Positions 18,252 to 28,219 of a stretch of DNA of 64,000 bases are shown here, in pieces; position 1 is the first letter of the stretch; the number at the start of each line of letters is the position of its first letter. Under the pieces are notes generated by a model that did no database searches, was not told where the DNA came from, and was given only the letters and a program-made list of their open reading frames with translations. The position numbers and the translations under genes are program-made. Origin of the DNA: Clostridiales bacterium (GTDB taxonomy: Bacteria; Bacillota; Clostridia; Christensenellales; Aristaeellaceae); contig JAFGGL010000065.1 of assembly GCA_016930575.1 (NCBI GenBank), positions 1-64,000 on the forward strand, given 5' to 3'.

Positions 18252-21200
18252 ATGCCTGACGTCCGCGTACTGACCGCCCGCCCGCACCGCCTTTTGCCGC
18301 CTATCATCAAACAGATCGGCGAACTGCACAGGAACAAAAAATCCTGCGTTTTGCTCGTACCGGAGCAGTTTACCCTGCAGGCTGAACGCGAGATTTTAGC
18401 GCGTCTGAAGCTTCCCGGTCTGTTTTCCGTCGAGATCATTTCACCGACGCGGCTCCGGCGCCGTGTGACGGCGGCGGTCGGAACAGACGAGTGGGAACCG
18501 TTGTCGGCGGCCGGGCAGCATATGGCCGTTAGCTTCGCGCTGGAAACCTGCGCGGACCGGCTGAAGTACTATCACGCGGCAGTCTCGAGGCACGGGTTTG
18601 CGCAGAAGCTGACGGCATTGATCACTGACATGAAGCGCGGTGGCCTGCAGCCGGAAACGCTGGCAGAGTATGCCGCAGGACTGCCGGACGGGATGCAAAA
18701 AGGGAAATTACAGGATATTGCCGTACTGTATGCAGCCTATCAGCAGACGTTGCAGGACCGCATGGTCGACAGCGACGATTTGAATCAGTTTGTCACGGAA
18801 CATCTGGACGAAAGCGGGTTGATGCGGGGACAGCACGTGTTTACCTACGGGTTTGACGCGATGTCTGAGCCGCTGATCGTACTGTTGTGCGCCATCGCCG
18901 GAAGCTGCGAAAGACTGACGGTCGGGCTGATCAGCGACAGCGCCGGCGCCGCGGATCAGGAGATCTACCTTCCCGTACGCCAGAGCGTCGCCCGGTTCCG
19001 CCGGGCGCTCGAAGACCATGGTATCGATCTCAAAGAAACCGCGGTGACGCCGGAGCCGCTCCGCCACGCGCCCGCGATCGAACATCTGGACAGGATGTTG
19101 TTTTCGTACCCGCAGCAAATGTTTGAAGGCGAACAGAGCAACGTGTTTTTGTCGCAGTTCAATTCGCCCTATGAGGAGGCGACGCATGCGGCAAGGCAGA
19201 TCCTGCGTTTATCGGAAGAAGGCGTAAGCCTGGAACGTATCGCTGTGCTCTATCCCGATCAGAACGGGTATCCGTTTGCAGTCGCCGCAGCGCTTGCCGA
19301 CAGCGGCTTTCCGTTCTACACCGATGAGAAGCTTCCCGCGCTGTCGCACGCGCTGGTGCAGTTCATCATGGCGGCTTTGCATGCGATGGCGGACGGATTT
19401 CGAAATGAGGACGTTTTTACGCTGATGAAAACCGGATACGCGAATATCGGCTTCGACGACGCCTGTACGCTGGAGAATTACGCGCGGGAATACGGCATCG
19501 ATCACAGCCGCTGGCTGCAGCCCTTCCGGAAGGGGGACGTAGAAGTTCGCAGCCGTACCGAAGCGATGCGAAAAGCGGTTATTCTGCCGCTGATAAAGGC
19601 ACGCGATGCGCTTGTGGCCGCGCGGGATACGGCGCAGTCCCTGCAGGCTGTGATGGATCTCCTGAACGAAGCGGACGCTTATAACGCATTGAAACGGGAA
19701 GAGGAAGCGCTGCTGAAGGAAAACCTGCTGGTGCGCGCCGGGCAGAACAGCCAGATCTGGCAGGCTGTGCTGGAGTTGATGGATCAGCTTTATATCCTGT
19801 CCGGCGGCAGGCGAATCCCGCTGAAGTATATTGCGAACCGGTTCGAGTGCGGTTTCTCCGCCGTCGCGCTTGCGACGCTGCCGCCCGCGGCCAATATGCT
19901 GCATGCGGGCGTGCTGGGGCATTACCTGTCCGGCGAGATGGACGCCGTCTTTCTGCTGGGAATGAACGACGGCATCCTCACCCGCAGCACGGAAAGCCTA
20001 CTGACCGAGGACGAACGCGCCCGGGCGCAGGAAAACACGCAGAGCTTTTTGGGCATGACGGAAGAAAGCCGTCTTGCCTTTGCAAGGCTCGATATCAAGC
20101 GCGCGATGACGCTGCCGCAAAGGTATCTCTATCTGAGTTATGCCAAGATCGATCCCGCGGGCAACGCGCTGCAGCCGCTGGACCTGGCGAATGATATGGA
20201 AGATCGGCTGTTTGAAAGCCTGCCGGAGAACACGGATACAAGCTTGCCTGTTTCGTCAGGGCAGGCGTTGGTGACGCTCAGCGACCTGCTGCGCAAATAC
20301 GCCGACGGTGACGAGGAACGGTTGCCCGATGTTTGGAAACAGCGGCTCGCCAAACTCCTCTCGTCGCCCGTGACCGCCGGCCAAACGCTGCGGCTGATGC
20401 GCGCCGCCGGGTATCGCGTGGAAACCGTCCCGCTGGCCGCCGAAGCAGCCCGGAACTTGTTTGAAGACAGAACGCTGTCCGTCAGCAGGCTGGAAGAATA
20501 CGCGGCATGTCCGTTCCGGCATTATATCACTTACGGGCTGCTTCCCCGGGAGCAGAAGGAATGGGAGGTAACGCCGATCGAGCGTGGGAATTTCTTCCAC
20601 GACAGCCTCCAGCGTTTTGCGCAGATCGCGGCGGAGAACCCGCGGTATCCGCACGTTTCGCAGGAAGATGTAAACGTTATGGTTGATGACGCAGCCGCGC
20701 CTTTGGTTGCGGAGCTGAAAAACGGCCCGATGGGCGACGGCCCGCGCAGCCTTGCGTCGCTGGAACAGGCCAAGCGCGTGGTCCGCCGTGCGTGCGCGGC
20801 AGTGACCGATCACCTGGCGTCCGGCTCGTTCCGGTTGGAGAAGGCGGAAGCGAAGTTCGGGTATCCGGGAGAAGACAGCTTTCCGCCCGTGACGTTGAAA
20901 CTTAAGGACGGCACGGAAATCACCCTGCACGGCCGGATCGACAGGATCGACAGCTATCAGGCGAAGGACGCTGCCTACCGCCGTGTGGTGGACTATAAAA
21001 GCGGCGCGGCGTCGGCAGACGCGTCGGCAATGTGGCAAGGCACGCAGCTGCAGCTGATGCTCTATCTGGACGCGGTCACGCGCAATACGGGCGAGGCAAA
21101 ACCCGCGGGCGCGTTCTATTTTCATTTGTTCGACCCGCTGTCCAAAGCGGACGCGGAACAGGAAGACGCCATAAAGGAAGACATCCAAAAACAACTGCAG

Positions 21201-21572
21201 ATGAACGGCGTTGCGCTAATGGACACGGATGTGCTGCAGGCAATGGACGCGGGGGATACGCAAGTATCCATTCCCTCGGCCGTTACCAAGACGGGCGCGC
21301 CCCGAAAAAAAGCGAAGGCGCTGGATGAGAAACACCTGGACGCGTTGATGGACCATTCCAAACTAAAAGCGGGGCAATTCGCGCAGCGGATGTTTGAAGG
21401 CGATATTTCCATCCACCCCGTCATACACGGCGTTAAATCAAGCTGTGATTATTGCGAGTATCGTTCCATCTGCGGATATGATCCGCTGGCGCGCGGCGCG
21501 CAGGCGACGGAGATCTATAAGTTGGAAATGGAGGAACTCGCGCAGAGGCTGGACGGGGAAAACGATAATTAA
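18252..21572 (+). CDS. addB: ATP-dependent nuclease subunit B (AddB/RexB)
   Basis: Subunit of the AddAB helicase-nuclease that processes double-strand ends for recombination; 1106 residues. The C-terminal PD-(D/E)XK nuclease is intact (GRIDRID near 894, VVDYKSG near 912). The four iron-sulfur cysteines are present as Cys752 in AACPFRHY, then Cys1065, Cys1068 and Cys1074, the same 2- and 5-residue spacing as in Bacillus AddB. The N-terminal segment VRVLTARPHRLLPP replaces the GRxGSGKT Walker A expected at that place, as in RexB proteins that do not bind ATP there. ATG 18252 follows AAAGGAGG. The partner addA is not next to it here; dacF follows. Confidence 0.9.
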   Translation: MPDVRVLTARPHRLLPPIIKQIGELHRNKKSCVLLVPEQFTLQAEREILARLKLPGLFSVEIISPTRLRRRVTAAVGTDEWEPLSAAGQHMAVSFALETCADRLKYYHAAVSRHGFAQKLTALITDMKRGGLQPETLAEYAAGLPDGMQKGKLQDIAVLYAAYQQTLQDRMVDSDDLNQFVTEHLDESGLMRGQHVFTYGFDAMSEPLIVLLCAIAGSCERLTVGLISDSAGAADQEIYLPVRQSVARFRRALEDHGIDLKETAVTPEPLRHAPAIEHLDRMLFSYPQQMFEGEQSNVFLSQFNSPYEEATHAARQILRLSEEGVSLERIAVLYPDQNGYPFAVAAALADSGFPFYTDEKLPALSHALVQFIMAALHAMADGFRNEDVFTLMKTGYANIGFDDACTLENYAREYGIDHSRWLQPFRKGDVEVRSRTEAMRKAVILPLIKARDALVAARDTAQSLQAVMDLLNEADAYNALKREEEALLKENLLVRAGQNSQIWQAVLELMDQLYILSGGRRIPLKYIANRFECGFSAVALATLPPAANMLHAGVLGHYLSGEMDAVFLLGMNDGILTRSTESLLTEDERARAQENTQSFLGMTEESRLAFARLDIKRAMTLPQRYLYLSYAKIDPAGNALQPLDLANDMEDRLFESLPENTDTSLPVSSGQALVTLSDLLRKYADGDEERLPDVWKQRLAKLLSSPVTAGQTLRLMRAAGYRVETVPLAAEAARNLFEDRTLSVSRLEEYAACPFRHYITYGLLPREQKEWEVTPIERGNFFHDSLQRFAQIAAENPRYPHVSQEDVNVMVDDAAAPLVAELKNGPMGDGPRSLASLEQAKRVVRRACAAVTDHLASGSFRLEKAEAKFGYPGEDSFPPVTLKLKDGTEITLHGRIDRIDSYQAKDAAYRRVVDYKSGAASADASAMWQGTQLQLMLYLDAVTRNTGEAKPAGAFYFHLFDPLSKADAEQEDAIKEDIQKQLQMNGVALMDTDVLQAMDAGDTQVSIPSAVTKTGAPRKKAKALDEKHLDALMDHSKLKAGQFAQRMFEGDISIHPVIHGVKSSCDYCEYRSICGYDPLARGAQATEIYKLEMEELAQRLDGENDN

Positions 21573-21619
21573 AAAGCTTGATTTTCACCGTTTCATGTTT
21601 GAAACAACCGTCTCCAGCA

Positions 21620-21649
21620 TTGGACAAATACTCCGCGAAACGGTATAAT
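21620..21649 (+). promoter_or_regulatory. Sigma-A-type promoter of dacF
   Basis: TTGGAC (21620-21625) and TATAAT (21644-21649), spacer 18 bp, about 36 bp before the TTG start. It suggests that dacF-priA and following genes have a promoter separate from addB. Confidence 0.6.
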
Positions 21650-21684
21650 TCATGATTGCAAAACAGTGCGGAGGAGGGCTGCGG

Positions 21685-23172
21685 TTGAAGCGTATCGGCA
21701 GGCGTATCGTTATCGCTTTCACGGCGGCTTTCGCCGCTGTCATCCTCTGCGGCGGTACGTTCATCGCGGCGGCGCAGGAGACAGACAACAGCGTACGCTA
21801 TATCGCGCCGGAGTTGCCGGCGGGCGCGCAAGCCTACGATGCGGAACATCCGGAAATCCTGCTGGCCGAACAGCTTTACGCCAAATCCGCGATACTCATC
21901 GAAGCCTCGAGCGGCACGGTGATCTTTGAGAAGAACGCCGACAATATCATGTATCCGGCGTCTACGACGAAGATCCTCACGATATTCCTGGGAATCGTCA
22001 AGGGGGATATGGAATCGACAGTAACCGCCAGTTCGGTTTCCGTCGATCTGCCTGAAAATAGTTCAAGTATCCCTCTGGAGCTTGGCGAGACTATCAATTT
22101 CAGGGATCTTCTCTTTGCTACCTTCGTACGCTCGGGAAACGACGGCGCGCGCCTGATTGCCGAATCGGTAGCGGACAGCATTCCTGATTTTATCAACGCC
22201 ATGAACCAGGCGGCGGCGATGATCGGCTGTACCAGCACGCATTTCGCCAATCCGAGCGGCCTGGACGACTTGGATCATTATACGACCGCACACGATATGG
22301 CGCTGATCGCCCAGGAAGCGATGAAGAACGAGCTGTTTCGAAACATCGCAAAATCCTTTACCTACAGCCTGCCGCGCAGCAACATCCGCGGCTCCAGAGT
22401 TCTGGTTGGAACAGGTTCAAACTGGCTCAACGGCGCGGAGGATAACGAGTATTATTATCCCGATGCGATCGGTATCAAAACCGGCTATCTGGACCGTGCC
22501 GGGTACTGCTTTGTCGGCGCGGCGGAACGGGACGGCGTGGAATTGATCTCGGTCGTCTTTTACTCCTCCTGGGCCGGCCGTTGGACGGATACGATCAAGC
22601 TGATGGAATACGGGTTCACACAGTTTGTCAGCGTAACCCCGATGCAGCTTTATAAAATGAACCCGACGACCATCGCCACATCTGGATACTCGCTGGACGA
22701 TACGGACATCGGGCGGCTGGAGCTTGGCATCAGGGCCAGAACGGATACACGGCCTATCGAAATCGTAACGACGATAACCGAAGTCGAGAATATGGCCAGA
22801 AACCTGCGTGAAAATGTCCTGATCGAGTACACGCGCGAGACCTTTGCCGCGCCGGTGACGGCAGGCGAGGTCTTCGGAACGATGACGTACTATCCTGACG
22901 ACGGCGGAGCGGAAGCGGTGTACGACCTGTATGCGACTCGCTCCATCGTCCGCCGCGAGAACGCGCCGAGGACCATCGCGGAGATCAGGGAAGCGACCTA
23001 CGCCGATCCCAATCCGCTGCCGCCGTTTTCTCTGGAGGCGCTGTTCCTGCTGGGCTGGCCGTTCCTGGTATTGATCGCGGTCATATTAGTACTGCGGCGT
23101 GTTTTCATAAAGAAATCCAAGCGCGGCAGAAAGAATAATATCCCCAAGCCGAAGACCCGCTATTTCCGTTGA
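21685..23172 (+). CDS. dacF: D-alanyl-D-alanine carboxypeptidase (DacF/PBP5 type)
   Basis: Low-molecular-weight penicillin-binding protein that trims the terminal D-Ala from peptidoglycan stems outside the cell. Numbered from TTG 21685, the catalytic motifs are S93-T-T-K96, S150-G-N, and K265-T-G. A signal peptide occupies the first 30 or so residues. After the PBP5-like C-terminal beta domain a hydrophobic helix (around 453-474) and a basic tail anchor the protein in the membrane. TTG 21685 is chosen because GGAGGAGGG lies 6 bp upstream; the longest frame (ATG 21652) reads through this site. priA starts 11 bp after its stop. Confidence 0.93.
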   Translation: MKRIGRRIVIAFTAAFAAVILCGGTFIAAAQETDNSVRYIAPELPAGAQAYDAEHPEILLAEQLYAKSAILIEASSGTVIFEKNADNIMYPASTTKILTIFLGIVKGDMESTVTASSVSVDLPENSSSIPLELGETINFRDLLFATFVRSGNDGARLIAESVADSIPDFINAMNQAAAMIGCTSTHFANPSGLDDLDHYTTAHDMALIAQEAMKNELFRNIAKSFTYSLPRSNIRGSRVLVGTGSNWLNGAEDNEYYYPDAIGIKTGYLDRAGYCFVGAAERDGVELISVVFYSSWAGRWTDTIKLMEYGFTQFVSVTPMQLYKMNPTTIATSGYSLDDTDIGRLELGIRARTDTRPIEIVTTITEVENMARNLRENVLIEYTRETFAAPVTAGEVFGTMTYYPDDGGAEAVYDLYATRSIVRRENAPRTIAEIREATYADPNPLPPFSLEALFLLGWPFLVLIAVILVLRRVFIKKSKRGRKNNIPKPKTRYFR

Positions 23173-23183
23173 GGTGTGAAGCA

Positions 23184-25424
23184 TTGATCGCCCATGTGAT
23201 TGTGGATGTCATCCATTCAAACGTAGCCAAGCCGTTCTCCTACCTGATTCCGAAAAGCATGCAGGTAGAGATGGGCTTGCGCGTAAACGTTCCGCTTGCG
23301 CACAGGTATGTGGACGGCATCGTTGCGGATATCACGGAGGACTGCGACGTTCCGGCGGATAAACTCAAGCCGATCAGAAAGGTGTTGGATCCCTATCCCG
23401 CCGTTCTGCCGCATATGATGGCGCTTGCGCGGGAGCTTGCGGAGGAGGACCACTGCCCGCTGGCCGAGACTCTGCGGCTGATGCTGCCGGCCGCAATGCG
23501 CACCGGGCGCGCGCGCAGCAAAGAGGTTTCATACTTCCATATTGCGGTTACTCCGGATATAGAGCGGGCGGTCGAAGCGCAGGGAAGATCGCAGAAGCGA
23601 AAAATGCTGCTGCGTGCGCTTCAGGACGGCGAACCGAAAACGACGGCGGAGCTTTCGCAATGGGTGAACGCGCCTTTGGAAGCGCTGAATAAACTGGTCC
23701 GGGAAGGGTTTATTCAAAAAACATCACAGCAGCAAATGCGCCGCCCGTATCAGGATATGGAACTCACGCCCAACGAGGCGCCGGTGCTGACCGAAGAGCA
23801 GAACCAGGCGCTTGCCGTCATGCTGCCGGACCTGCGCAAAGGCAAAGGCGCATACCTGTTACACGGTGTGACAGGCAGTGGGAAAACGGAAGTCTACCTG
23901 GCGATGGTCGAAACGGTTTTGACGATGGGTAAAAACGCTGTCATCCTCGTGCCGGAAATCGCACTCACGCCACAGATGGTGCAGTGGTTCCGCAACCGCT
24001 TCGGCCCGCGGACCGCCGTGCTGCACAGCCGCCTTTCGGACGGCGAGCGCGTGGACGAATGGCAGCGCATCCGCCTGGGGGACGCCAGTGTCGTCATCGG
24101 CGCGCGCTCGGCGATCTTTGCGCCGGTTGAGAACCTCGGCCTGATCGTAATCGACGAGGAGCACGAGCAAAGCTATTTAAGCGACCGCCACCCGCGCTAT
24201 GACGCGCGCAAGGTGGCCCGCAGCCGCGCACGGCGCGAAAGCGCGACGCTGATACTCTCCAGCGCCACGCCAAGTATCCTGAGCTTTTCCCAGGCGCAAA
24301 ACGGCGAATATACGCTGGTGGAAATGATGAACCGCGTGCACAACCGGCCGATGCCGGAAGTTACATTGGTGGATATGCGCAAGGAGCTTGCCGCGGGCAA
24401 CCGCTCCATGATCTCCGCGCTGCTCAGGCAGAAGCTCAATGAGTGTTTCGCCAAAGAACAACAGGCGATGCTGTTCATCAACCGCAGGGGTTATCACACC
24501 TTCGTCAGCTGCCGCAACTGCGGCTATGTCATGCGCTGCGACCAGTGCGACGTCAGCCTGACGCTACACCAGCCCAAAGACGGAAGCCGGGGCCTGCTGC
24601 GCTGCCATTTCTGCGGGAAGACGGAGAAGCCGCCCGACGTCTGCCCAAGCTGCGGCAGCAAGTATATACGCTATTTCGGCTGCGGCACGCAGAAGGTTGA
24701 AGAGGAGATCCGCAGACTGTTTCCGAATGTGAAGACCATCCGCATGGACAACGATACCACGCAGAAAAAGGATGCGCATTATCATATACTCAATGCCTTC
24801 CGCGAGGGCAAGGCGCAGGTGCTCATCGGCACGCAGATGATCGCCAAAGGGCTTGATTATCCCAGGGTGACCATCGTCGGCATCATCGCTGCGGACCTTT
24901 CGCTGTTCATCCAGGATTACCGCGCGCAGGAGAGGACCTTCCAGCTGATCACGCAGATGGCCGGACGCGCGGGCCGCGCGGCGGACAACGGGGAAGTGAT
25001 CGTACAGACGTACAAACCGGAGCATCCATGCATCGTCGCGGCTTCCGCGCAGGATTACCGCGCGTTTTTCACCGAGGAGTACGACCGCAGGCGCACGGGA
25101 CTGTACCCGCCTTTCACGCTGTTTGCCAGGCTGCTAATCGAGAGTGCGAGCGCAGAAACGGCAAAGCGGACATGCGAAACGTTATTTGAGGAAGCCAACT
25201 TATTTTTGGAGACACATCCCGCACAGAAGAAGCGCGTGCTGTCCATCCGCGCGGACGAAGCGCCAATCAAGATGATACGCGGCAAATACCGTTACCATGT
25301 GCTGTTGAAATTGTTCGAGCATGCGGATTCGAAACCGGTGCTGGATACGCTCAGCGATCTTGCGCTTAGGAGCGACGAGCAATGCCAGGTCTATTATGAA
25401 CTGAACCCGTCGACATTATTGTAG
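23184..25424 (+). CDS. priA: Primosomal replication helicase PriA
   Basis: Restarts stalled replication forks by loading the replicative helicase. From TTG 23184 (GAGGTG 7 bp upstream) the protein has about 746 residues: a DNA-binding N-terminus (VDVIHSNVAKPFSYLIP), Walker A GVTGSGKT at 228-235, DEEH box at 324-327, and helicase motifs ILSSATPS and IGTQMIAKGLDYP. Its inserted zinc-binding region has all eight cysteines (444, 447, 453, 456, 475, 478, 488, 491). It is placed between dacF and def with a 12-bp gap, the common Firmicute order. Confidence 0.96.
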   Translation: MIAHVIVDVIHSNVAKPFSYLIPKSMQVEMGLRVNVPLAHRYVDGIVADITEDCDVPADKLKPIRKVLDPYPAVLPHMMALARELAEEDHCPLAETLRLMLPAAMRTGRARSKEVSYFHIAVTPDIERAVEAQGRSQKRKMLLRALQDGEPKTTAELSQWVNAPLEALNKLVREGFIQKTSQQQMRRPYQDMELTPNEAPVLTEEQNQALAVMLPDLRKGKGAYLLHGVTGSGKTEVYLAMVETVLTMGKNAVILVPEIALTPQMVQWFRNRFGPRTAVLHSRLSDGERVDEWQRIRLGDASVVIGARSAIFAPVENLGLIVIDEEHEQSYLSDRHPRYDARKVARSRARRESATLILSSATPSILSFSQAQNGEYTLVEMMNRVHNRPMPEVTLVDMRKELAAGNRSMISALLRQKLNECFAKEQQAMLFINRRGYHTFVSCRNCGYVMRCDQCDVSLTLHQPKDGSRGLLRCHFCGKTEKPPDVCPSCGSKYIRYFGCGTQKVEEEIRRLFPNVKTIRMDNDTTQKKDAHYHILNAFREGKAQVLIGTQMIAKGLDYPRVTIVGIIAADLSLFIQDYRAQERTFQLITQMAGRAGRAADNGEVIVQTYKPEHPCIVAASAQDYRAFFTEEYDRRRTGLYPPFTLFARLLIESASAETAKRTCETLFEEANLFLETHPAQKKRVLSIRADEAPIKMIRGKYRYHVLLKLFEHADSKPVLDTLSDLALRSDEQCQVYYELNPSTLL

Positions 25425-25436
25425 GAGTTTTCAAGC

Positions 25437-25931
25437 ATGGCACTACGGAAGATCATCACGATCGGCAACGAGAAGCTTCGCAAAGTCTCAAAGCCGGTGA
25501 CAAAATTCAACGCGCGCCTGGAAACGCTGCTTGACGATATGGTGGATACCATGCGCGAGAACAACGGCGCCGGGCTCGCCGCGCCGCAGGTCGGCGTTCT
25601 CAAACGCTGCTGCGTCGTGGAGGTGGAGGACAAGCTGTACCGGCTCGTCAATCCCGAAATCATAGCAAGCGAGGGGGAACAGGCTGGTTCGGAAGGCTGT
25701 TTAAGCGTTCCCGAACGCCTCGGCTTTGTAAAACGGCCGATGATGGTTACGGTAAAGGCGCTAGACGCCAAAGGTGAGGAGATCGTCGTCACCGGCGAAG
25801 GGCTTTGCGCCCGCGCGTTCTGCCACGAGATAGACCACCTCAACGGCGTTCTTTATGTGGACATTATGGACCACGAGATATTCGCTGAAGATTTGGATGC
25901 GGAAGACGGCGGGGAGCAGGAGCAGTTATGA
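25437..25931 (+). CDS. def: Peptide deformylase
   Basis: Removes the formyl group from N-terminal Met of new proteins. The 164-residue enzyme has all three metal-site motifs: GAGLAAPQVG (44-53), EGCLS with Cys88, and HEIDH with His130, Glu131 and His134. ATG 25437 has AGGAG about 8 bp upstream. It overlaps fmt by 4 bp (ATGA), so removal and addition of the formyl group are translationally coupled. A short acidic tail (about 15 residues, rich in D and E) follows the core. Confidence 0.97.
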   Translation: MALRKIITIGNEKLRKVSKPVTKFNARLETLLDDMVDTMRENNGAGLAAPQVGVLKRCCVVEVEDKLYRLVNPEIIASEGEQAGSEGCLSVPERLGFVKRPMMVTVKALDAKGEEIVVTGEGLCARAFCHEIDHLNGVLYVDIMDHEIFAEDLDAEDGGEQEQL

Positions 25932-26869
25932 GAATCGTATTCATGGGCACGCCGGAGTTCGCATTGCCGTCCCTGCGCGCGCTGATCGCATCCGAACATG
26001 ATGTGATCGGCGTGTTCACGCAGCCGGACCGCCCGAAGGGACGGGGCAAGAAGCTGCGGATAAGCCCCGTGAAAGAAATCGCGCTGCAGGCGGGCATTCC
26101 CATATTCCAGCCACATAAGATTCGCGCGGACGGCCTTGATGATCTGCAAAACCTCGCGCCGGACCTGTGCGTTACTGCGGCTTTCGGGCAGATACTGAGT
26201 CAAATGATACTGGACGTGCCGAAAATCGGTACTGTGAACGTCCACGCGTCGTTGTTGCCGCGCCACCGCGGCAGCTCGCCCGTCAACTGGGCGATATTGC
26301 AGGACGATCAAATGACGGGCGTTACGACCATGATGACCGACGCGGGCATCGATACCGGCAATATGCTGTTGAAACGGGAGGTGCCGATCACCGATGAGGA
26401 CACGGCGGGCAGCCTGCTCAAAACACTGTCGCAGATCGGCGCTGAACTGCTGATGGAGACGATAGACAGACTGGATGTGGGAGACTGTCCGAGAGAAAAA
26501 CAAAACGAAGCGGATATGACATACGACCCGATGCTGAAAAAGGAAATGGGGAAACTGGATTTCACGCAACCAGCGCGTTCGTTGTTCTGCGTTGTGCGCG
26601 CGATGGACCCGTGGCCCTGCGCATACGTGGAGACAGCAAACGGGATCCTGAAGGTATGGCGGACAATACCGGTGAAGACGAGTACAAACGCTGCGCCTGG
26701 CACTGTGCTTGCAGCCGATTCCAAGCAGGGCCTGATCGTCGCCGCCGGAGACGGCGTGCTGGAGCTCACGGAGATACAGGCGCCCAACGCCAAACGCATG
26801 TCCGCGAAGGCGTTTCTGCTCGGCAGGAAGATTGAAGCCGGAAAGCCTCTGAACGAGGCCGTGCTATGA
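25928..26869 (+). CDS. fmt: Methionyl-tRNA formyltransferase
   Basis: Formylates initiator Met-tRNA using 10-formyl-tetrahydrofolate. The 313-residue product has the Rossmann start RIVFMGTPEFALP and the catalytic N104-V-H106 with the SLLPRHRG loop. DAGIDTG carries the active-site Asp, and the C-terminal OB-fold region contains GVLELTEIQAPNAKRM. It overlaps def upstream and rsmB downstream by ATGA, indicating an operon with coupled translation. Confidence 0.97.
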   Translation: MRIVFMGTPEFALPSLRALIASEHDVIGVFTQPDRPKGRGKKLRISPVKEIALQAGIPIFQPHKIRADGLDDLQNLAPDLCVTAAFGQILSQMILDVPKIGTVNVHASLLPRHRGSSPVNWAILQDDQMTGVTTMMTDAGIDTGNMLLKREVPITDEDTAGSLLKTLSQIGAELLMETIDRLDVGDCPREKQNEADMTYDPMLKKEMGKLDFTQPARSLFCVVRAMDPWPCAYVETANGILKVWRTIPVKTSTNAAPGTVLAADSKQGLIVAAGDGVLELTEIQAPNAKRMSAKAFLLGRKIEAGKPLNEAVL

Positions 26870-28218
26870 ACCGTCAATACCCACCGAACGCGCGCCTGGT
26901 CGCACTGGATGTGCTTCGGGATATCCATGAAAACAGCGCGTACGCGTCTTTGGCGCTGCAAAACCGGCTGCGCGCCGCACGTCTGGCGCCGATTGACAAG
27001 CGGCTTGCGACCAGTATCGTTTATACGACGCTGGAGCGGCAGGAGCAAATTGATTTCGCGCTGGACAGCCTGATGGAACACCCGACGAACGACCTTGTCC
27101 TGCGGGATATACTCCGTTTAAGCGCGTGTCAGATATTGTTCCACCAGCGAATACCGGACAGCGCGGCCGTAAACGAAGGCGTCAAACTGGCGAAAATCGT
27201 CGGGCAAAGCGGCGTTTCGGGCTTCCTCAACGGCGTGCTGCGCAACCTCGTTCGCGGCAGGGAATCGATAGCCTGGCCGTTGCGGGACAAGGATCTCAGG
27301 CAATATCTGCACGTTATGGGGAATATGCCGGTATGGCTGATCGATAAGCTGATCGCCGTATACGGAGAAAAGGCTGCAGAAAGCATTATCACGTATGACA
27401 AACCGAAATACGGCATGGTCGTCCGTCCGAATTTCCTGAAACTATCGGACGAGGATTTTGAAGCGTTGCTCAATCAAAAGCAATGGGATTGGCGGCGCGG
27501 CGTCGTAAGGCACGCGTACCTTATCAGCGGCACGGCAGACGTCGCTTCGGATACAGATTTCAGGAAAGGCATGTTTTCCATCCAGGGGCAATCAAGCATG
27601 CTGGCGGCGGAAGCCGTGCAGGCGCAGCCCGGCATGCGCGTACTGGACGCCTGCGCCGCGCCCGGCGGAAAGGCCGCCTACATGGCGGAAACCATGCAGG
27701 ATACGGGACGCGTTTACGCGTGGGACGTGCACGGGCACCGTACCGCGCTGCTGGAGGCGATGAAAAAACGCCTGCAGCTGGAAAACCTTCGCATATCTGT
27801 TCGTGACGCGGCGAAGCTGAAGCCCGATATGGAAGGCTCGATGGACGCGGTAATGCTGGACGCGCCGTGCACGGGGCTCGGCGTGCTTTCGGAAAAACCC
27901 GATCTCAAGTACCGTTTGCAGGAAAGCGACATACCGTCGCTTATAAAAACGCAGGAAACGCTGCTGGATACGGTATCGCGCTATGTAAAGCCGGGCGGAA
28001 CGCTGGTCTACTCCACCTGTTCCATACTGCCGGAGGAAAACGAAGAACAAATACAATCATTCCTGAAATCACACCCGACCTTTTCCGTACAGCCGCTTCC
28101 GAAGACCTATCCCGAGGATTTCCGCATGAAGCAGGGCAGATTCGGCCTGCAGCTGTTCCGCCACCGGGACAACGTGGAAGGTTTCTTTATCTGCAGGATG
28201 CAAAGGCAGAGGGCGTAA
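26866..28218 (+). CDS. rsmB: 16S rRNA (cytosine-967-C5) methyltransferase RsmB
   Basis: 450-residue rRNA methyltransferase. The N-terminal third is a NusB-like RNA-binding domain (NARLVALDVL..., ASLALQNRL). The C-terminal part is a Rossmann methyltransferase with SAM-binding DACAAPGGKAAYMAE and the two catalytic cysteines in DAPCTGLG and YSTCSILPEENE. Length and order are typical for RsmB/Sun. The start ATG overlaps the fmt stop codon; rlmN follows after one base. Confidence 0.95.
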   Translation: MNRQYPPNARLVALDVLRDIHENSAYASLALQNRLRAARLAPIDKRLATSIVYTTLERQEQIDFALDSLMEHPTNDLVLRDILRLSACQILFHQRIPDSAAVNEGVKLAKIVGQSGVSGFLNGVLRNLVRGRESIAWPLRDKDLRQYLHVMGNMPVWLIDKLIAVYGEKAAESIITYDKPKYGMVVRPNFLKLSDEDFEALLNQKQWDWRRGVVRHAYLISGTADVASDTDFRKGMFSIQGQSSMLAAEAVQAQPGMRVLDACAAPGGKAAYMAETMQDTGRVYAWDVHGHRTALLEAMKKRLQLENLRISVRDAAKLKPDMEGSMDAVMLDAPCTGLGVLSEKPDLKYRLQESDIPSLIKTQETLLDTVSRYVKPGGTLVYSTCSILPEENEEQIQSFLKSHPTFSVQPLPKTYPEDFRMKQGRFGLQLFRHRDNVEGFFICRMQRQRA

Positions 28219-28219
28219 C

